Below, one piece after another: positions 5,895-8,959 of a DNA stretch of 8,959 nucleotides. The DNA is from an uncultured Hyphomicrobiales bacterium (GTDB lineage Bacteria > Pseudomonadota > Alphaproteobacteria > Rhizobiales > Aestuariivirgaceae). Position 1 is the stretch's first letter. Each line of letters opens with the position of its first letter. The DNA lies in assembly GCA_903930095.1 (NCBI GenBank), contig CAIYXE010000733.1, positions 1 to 8,959 of the forward strand. Direction: 5' to 3'. The notes under the pieces are model-generated. The model was not told where the DNA came from. It worked only from the letters and a program-made list of their open reading frames with translations, and did no database searches. The position numbers were made by a program, and so were the translations under genes.

Positions 5895-6682
5895 GAGAGC
5901 GGAACGCCGTCGCGCGATACACGGGGCGTGTCTATGTGGGCCTCGTCCTGTTCTTCCTCTATGCGCCGATCTTCGTCATGGCGCTGATGTCCTTCAACGC
6001 ATCGCCATTCTATGCCTTCCCGCTGAACTTCACCTTCGACTGGTACCGCAAGCTCGCGGGCAATGAGGAGATCATCGCCTCCGCCTGGCGCAGCCTGTGG
6101 ATCGCGCTCGCCACCACGGTGATTGCAACAGCGCTCGGCACGGCCGCCGCACTGGCGCTGTTCCGCTACGAGTTCCCGGGCAAGCGCATCCTCCAGGCGC
6201 TGCTGTTTCCGCCGATCGCCATTCCCTGGCTCATCATCGGCACCGCAATGCTGATCTTCTTCTTCTGGGTCGGCATCGGTCGCGGCACGCCGGCCGTCAT
6301 CCTCGGCCATGTGGCGCTTGCACTGCCCTATGTCATCGTGGTCGTGACGGCGAGGCTTCAGACTTTCGATCCGCAACTCGAAGAAGCAGCCCGCTCGCTC
6401 GGCGCAGGCGCCTGGGTGGTGACGCGCGACGTCACACTGCCCTGGATCGCGCCCGGGGTGGTGGCCGGCGCACTCTTTGCCTTTGCTGTGTCCTTCGACC
6501 AGTTCGTGGTGTCCTACTTCCTGGCCAAGCCCGGAGATTCAACACTGCCGGTCGTCATCTATACCGCGATCCGCAAGGGCTTCACGCCGGAGATCAATGC
6601 GATCTCGACCATCATCATCGTGCTGTCCATGACGGTCATGCTGCTGGCCTCGCGGTTCTTCAAATTCGGTGGGGAGCGCTGA
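5891..6682 (+). CDS. ABC transporter permease, PotC-like
   Basis: This 263-residue membrane protein is the second permease subunit and pairs with the PotB-like one. The N-terminal helix (about 14-35) is followed by the PotC-like MSFNASPFYAFP periplasmic stretch, then helices near 66-92, 103-128, 134-154, 187-207 and 235-256. Its EAA loop is at 165-188 (EAARSLGAGAWVVTRDVTLP). Both permeases carry the same EAARSLGA core, as usual for a heterodimer served by one ATPase. The ATG overlaps the previous stop, and its own TGA shares a base with the ATPase start. The frame is open upstream to 5309, but that part is a shadow of the PotB-like gene. Confidence 0.92.
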   Translation: MRERNAVARYTGRVYVGLVLFFLYAPIFVMALMSFNASPFYAFPLNFTFDWYRKLAGNEEIIASAWRSLWIALATTVIATALGTAAALALFRYEFPGKRILQALLFPPIAIPWLIIGTAMLIFFFWVGIGRGTPAVILGHVALALPYVIVVVTARLQTFDPQLEEAARSLGAGAWVVTRDVTLPWIAPGVVAGALFAFAVSFDQFVVSYFLAKPGDSTLPVVIYTAIRKGFTPEINAISTIIIVLSMTVMLLASRFFKFGGER

Positions 6683-7746
6683 TGTCTGAAGTCCGGGTCA
6701 GGAACCTGTCGCTGGCCTACGGCACGGCCAAGGCGCTGGACGATGTCTCGCTCAATTTTCCCGATGGCCAGCTCTTCGGCCTTCTGGGACCGTCGGGCAG
6801 CGGCAAGACCACGCTGCTGCGCTCCATCGCGGGCTTGGTCTATGCTGACCACGGCAGCATCACCATCGGTGGCGAGAGTGTCGAGCGCGTGCCGGTGGAG
6901 AAGCGCGAAATCGGCATGATGTTCCAGTCCTATGCGCTGTTTCCAAACATGAGCGTTGCCGACAACATCGGTTTCGGCCTCAAGGTGCGCCATCTCGACA
7001 AGGCCGATATCGCACGCCGCGTCGGGGAGGCTCTTGAACTCGTCCATCTCGAAGGGCTTGGTAGCAGGAGGCCGCACCAGCTTTCGGGCGGCCAGCGCCA
7101 GCGCGTGGCCCTGGCGCGCGCCATCGTGACGAGGCCGCGCGTGCTGCTCCTCGACGAACCCTTGAGCGCCCTCGACAAGGCCTTGCGTAGCGAGATGCAG
7201 GTGGAGCTTCGCCGCATCCAGCGCGAGGTTGGCATCACCACGATCTTCGTCACTCATGACCAGGAGGAAGCGCTGACACTGAGCGACCGGATCGGCATCC
7301 TGCGCGGTGGCCGGCTGGTCCGCAGCGGCCCGCCCAAGGAGCTCTACCATGCGCCGCAGGACCGCTTCACGGCCTCCTTCCTGGGTGAAGCCAACTTCTT
7401 CAGCGGCAGGCCGGAACAGGCGGGGCTGAGGCTTGCCGGCGGCGGACTATTGCCATGGCCGGGCGAACTTGCGCCGCGCGTCACTGTGCTGGCTGTGCGC
7501 CCGGAGGAAATGACGATTCTGCCCGCGGCATCGCCACCGCCACCGGGTGCCTGCGCCATTCAGGGCGTGCTTGATGGCATCTCGTTTTCCGGGCCGACCG
7601 CGATCTGCCGTATTGCCTTTGAAGGGCGTCAGGTGAGCGTGCTCCTCAAGAATTCCGAGCTTGATATTATTCCCGCGTCGGGCCCCGTCACCGTGTGCTG
7701 GCCCGCGGCGCGTTCCATGCCGATCTTGGAAGGAACAGAGCCATGA
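6682..7746 (+). CDS. ABC transporter ATPase, PotA-like
   Basis: This 354-residue cytoplasmic ATPase powers the importer. All nucleotide-binding motifs are intact: Walker A GPSGSGKT (36-43), Q-loop Gln82 in MMFQSYALFPNMSV, signature LSGGQRQR (134-141), Walker B LLLDEP (155-160) with the D-loop SALD, and the switch histidine in FVTHDQ at 192. Residues about 235-354 form the C-terminal TOBE/OB-like regulatory domain of polyamine- and sugar-type ATPases, including the family's VLAVRPEEM motif. The start shares one base with the preceding stop; the frame is open further upstream only as a shadow of the permease gene. The end overlaps the phosphorylase-like gene as ATGA, tying that enzyme to the transporter. 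Confidence 0.93.
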   Translation: MSEVRVRNLSLAYGTAKALDDVSLNFPDGQLFGLLGPSGSGKTTLLRSIAGLVYADHGSITIGGESVERVPVEKREIGMMFQSYALFPNMSVADNIGFGLKVRHLDKADIARRVGEALELVHLEGLGSRRPHQLSGGQRQRVALARAIVTRPRVLLLDEPLSALDKALRSEMQVELRRIQREVGITTIFVTHDQEEALTLSDRIGILRGGRLVRSGPPKELYHAPQDRFTASFLGEANFFSGRPEQAGLRLAGGGLLPWPGELAPRVTVLAVRPEEMTILPAASPPPPGACAIQGVLDGISFSGPTAICRIAFEGRQVSVLLKNSELDIIPASGPVTVCWPAARSMPILEGTEP

Positions 7747-8648
7747 CGCAAAGCCAATCCGGCCAGAGGATCATGGCCATACCGAAGACCGAACTGGCGC
7801 TTATCACCGGTTCCGCCAATTGGGGCATGCGCTTTCCGGAGGACATCACCCTCCCGGGTGTCAGCGTCCTTGAGCGCGATGTCGCCTTCGAAACCTCTCA
7901 TGGCGTGACGGAGAACTGGAAGCTTCTCGAATTCGATGGCGCCATGACCCCTGATGGCCGCCCGCGCCGCGCACTTTGCATGTATTCGCATGGCAACCCA
8001 CGTGACTGGATCGATCATTCCTGCCATCGCCGTGCATTCGCGGTCCTTGCCGAGGCAGGCGTGCGGCGCATTGTGGCGAGTTCCACGATCGGCGCGCTGA
8101 ATCGCGCCATTCGCGTGGGCGATTTCGTCATCAACGCCGACATCATCGAACTCACACAGACGCCATATTCGCTGCTGCCCGGCCGCCAGCGCTTCGACTG
8201 CAGCGGCAAACAGATTGTCTGTCCGTCCTGCGCGGACGTCCTCAGCCAGACGGCGCGGCGGCATTGGCCAGCCACGGCGCGCGTCTATGGCGTGGACTCA
8301 GGTCTCGTCGCTGCCCATGCCTATGGCCCGCGTCTGACGACGCCCGCCGAAGTCATTGCCTACCGCAACCTTGGTGCTGACATCATCAACCATTCGATCG
8401 CGCCAGAGGCGACGCTGGCGCGCGAGATTGGCGCCTGCTTCGTGCCATGTGCCTTCGTCACCGCCGGATTCAGCGACTATTTCCGGCCCGCGGGAGTCAG
8501 CGTGCTGCAGGAAGGCGTGCTCGAGGGGCTCTCTCCGCTCGCTTCGAGGGTTGCGCTCGAAGCGGCTGCGGCCCTTCCGCGGGGCGAGCCATGCCTCTGC
8601 CACTCGCTAAAGTCTGAGCAGCCACCGGACAGGTACCTCCGGGTCTAG
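7743..8648 (+). CDS. Purine nucleoside / methylthioadenosine phosphorylase-like enzyme
   Basis: This 301-residue protein belongs to the PNP/MTAP nucleoside phosphorylase superfamily, whose members split a nucleoside with phosphate into base and sugar-1-phosphate. Family landmarks occur in order: ITGSANWG (21-28) at the first phosphate loop, YSHG (81-84) at the RHG site, STIGALNRAIRVGDFVI (114-130), GPRLTTPAE (195-203), NHSIAPEATLAREIG (216-230) and VTAGFSDY (239-246). Several differ from the human MTAP pattern: RHG is SHG, the GMT/NMT ribose contact is NHS, and the catalytic Asp region reads AGFSDY. Substrate, or even phosphorolysis itself, may be altered. I chose ATG 7743 (GGAAGGA upstream, ATGA overlap with the ATPase) over upstream 7695; ATG 7773 is also possible. 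The last 20 residues look unstructured. Confidence 0.8.
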   Translation: MTQSQSGQRIMAIPKTELALITGSANWGMRFPEDITLPGVSVLERDVAFETSHGVTENWKLLEFDGAMTPDGRPRRALCMYSHGNPRDWIDHSCHRRAFAVLAEAGVRRIVASSTIGALNRAIRVGDFVINADIIELTQTPYSLLPGRQRFDCSGKQIVCPSCADVLSQTARRHWPATARVYGVDSGLVAAHAYGPRLTTPAEVIAYRNLGADIINHSIAPEATLAREIGACFVPCAFVTAGFSDYFRPAGVSVLQEGVLEGLSPLASRVALEAAAALPRGEPCLCHSLKSEQPPDRYLRV

Positions 8649-8664
8649 CGTGGGCGCTCCACGC
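8648..8664 (+). terminator. Weak hairpin just after the operon
   Basis: GCGTGG (8648-8653) pairs with CCACGC (8659-8664) across a 5-nt loop, directly after the last stop codon. There is no T-tract, so intrinsic termination is doubtful. It is simply the only stem at the expected place for the end of the operon. Confidence 0.25.
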
Positions 8665-8727
8665 CCCATTGAAGTGAACAAGATGGTGGACTCAGAACGT
8701 GCGGCAGAAATGACGAACGTCAGGAAA

Positions 8728-8865
8728 TCAGCCAGACGACTGGTCACGGAGTATTCCGAAAAGACCGGTGTTGTTGACATGCCCTCGATTGTCTTTTCGC
8801 TCTTCCTCGGAGGATTTGCGTGTGTACACGGCGCAACGCATTTTCCGTGCCGTCGGCTTGTTCAT
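8728..8865 (-). pseudogene. Serine recombinase, broken after its N-terminus
   Basis: The 45-residue frame opens MNKPTARKMRCAVYTRKSSEEE, a textbook start of a serine recombinase/resolvase. The VYTRKSS segment carries the catalytic serine region, though which serine serves cannot be fixed from so short a piece. The intact family would continue with EQ...NSLDAQREACEAYI and run to 500 residues or more. Here similarity stops at about residue 22 and a stop follows at 45, so the catalytic domain and DNA-binding part are gone. The ATG overlaps the stop of an upstream DUF2924 gene (ATGA), the normal arrangement for this pair. The protein cannot work; the piece marks the edge of a deletion or insertion. 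Confidence 0.75.
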
Positions 8866-8959
8866 CCGCGCCTCCCACCTTTCAGCCCAAAGAATACTGG
8901 CCCACTCCACGGTGTGCCCGTGATGGCGCGCGCAATGGCAGAGAGCGACTTGTATGTCC
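8862..8959 (-). CDS. DUF2924 protein, C-terminal end (partial, runs off right edge)
   Basis: The last 31 codons of a minus-strand gene entering from the right. They read YKSLSAIARAITGTPWSG then PVFFGLKGGRRG and stop. This is the characteristic DUF2924 C-terminus (YxSLSxIAxxITGTxWSGPxFFGL). DUF2924 genes typically sit directly upstream of, and overlap, a large serine recombinase, as here. Their exact role is unknown, but the pairing suggests an accessory part of an integrative element. The fragment is intact as far as it is visible; the rest lies outside the window. Confidence 0.8.
   Translation of the reverse strand, partial: TYKSLSAIARAITGTPWSGPVFFGLKGGRRG

Noticed and set aside
6097..6681. 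Upstream extension of the ATPase frame.
   Set aside because: It overlaps the PotC-like gene in another frame. The ATPase domain begins right after the ATG at 6682.
8683..8959. A plus-strand frame open from ATG 8683 to the right edge (starts MVDSERAAEMTNV).
   Set aside because: Its second half is antisense to the recognisable recombinase and DUF2924 sequences, no ribosome-binding site precedes it, and the first part matches no family I know.

Overview
The window looks like chromosomal DNA of a GC-rich alphaproteobacterium, probably from the rhizobial order (Hyphomicrobiales). The grounds are the high GC content, dense ATGA-type gene overlaps, a FitAB/VapBC-type toxin-antitoxin pair, and a DUF2924-serine recombinase pair of a kind common in that class. 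Species cannot be told from the sequence.

Left flank (1-420): a leftward toxin-antitoxin operon. The ribbon-helix-helix antitoxin is complete, the PIN-domain toxin runs off the left edge, and a 17-bp palindrome sits between a plausible promoter and the antitoxin start. Positions 420-1230 hold no convincing intact gene. They contain two hairpins, a 16-bp direct repeat, a decayed leftward fragment resembling DUF3293 proteins, and several repeats just before the next operon that could be operator sites.

Centre (1237-8648): one tightly packed rightward operon of eight genes. They are a GntR/HutC-type regulator, an ADP-ribosylglycohydrolase-family enzyme, a PfkB-family kinase, a complete polyamine-type ABC importer (binding protein, two permeases, ATPase), and a purine-nucleoside/methylthioadenosine-phosphorylase-like protein. 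Six of the seven junctions either overlap or have a gap of 3 nt, and the other gap is 10 nt. The first three genes match in family and order the poorly understood Escherichia coli yegW, yegU and yegV set. Here an ABC importer takes the place of the nucleoside permease YegT, and a nucleoside-cleaving enzyme is added. The simplest reading is uptake and dismantling of an N-glycoside: import, cleavage of the glycosidic bond, then phosphorylation of the freed sugar or nucleoside. The binding protein keeps the residues that PotD uses to grip polyamine amines, so the substrate may be positively charged. The substrate itself is not known.

Right flank (8649-8959): a scar of a mobile element on the minus strand. 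It holds the C-terminal end of a DUF2924 protein overlapping the first codons of a serine recombinase, whose reading frame is lost after about 22 residues.
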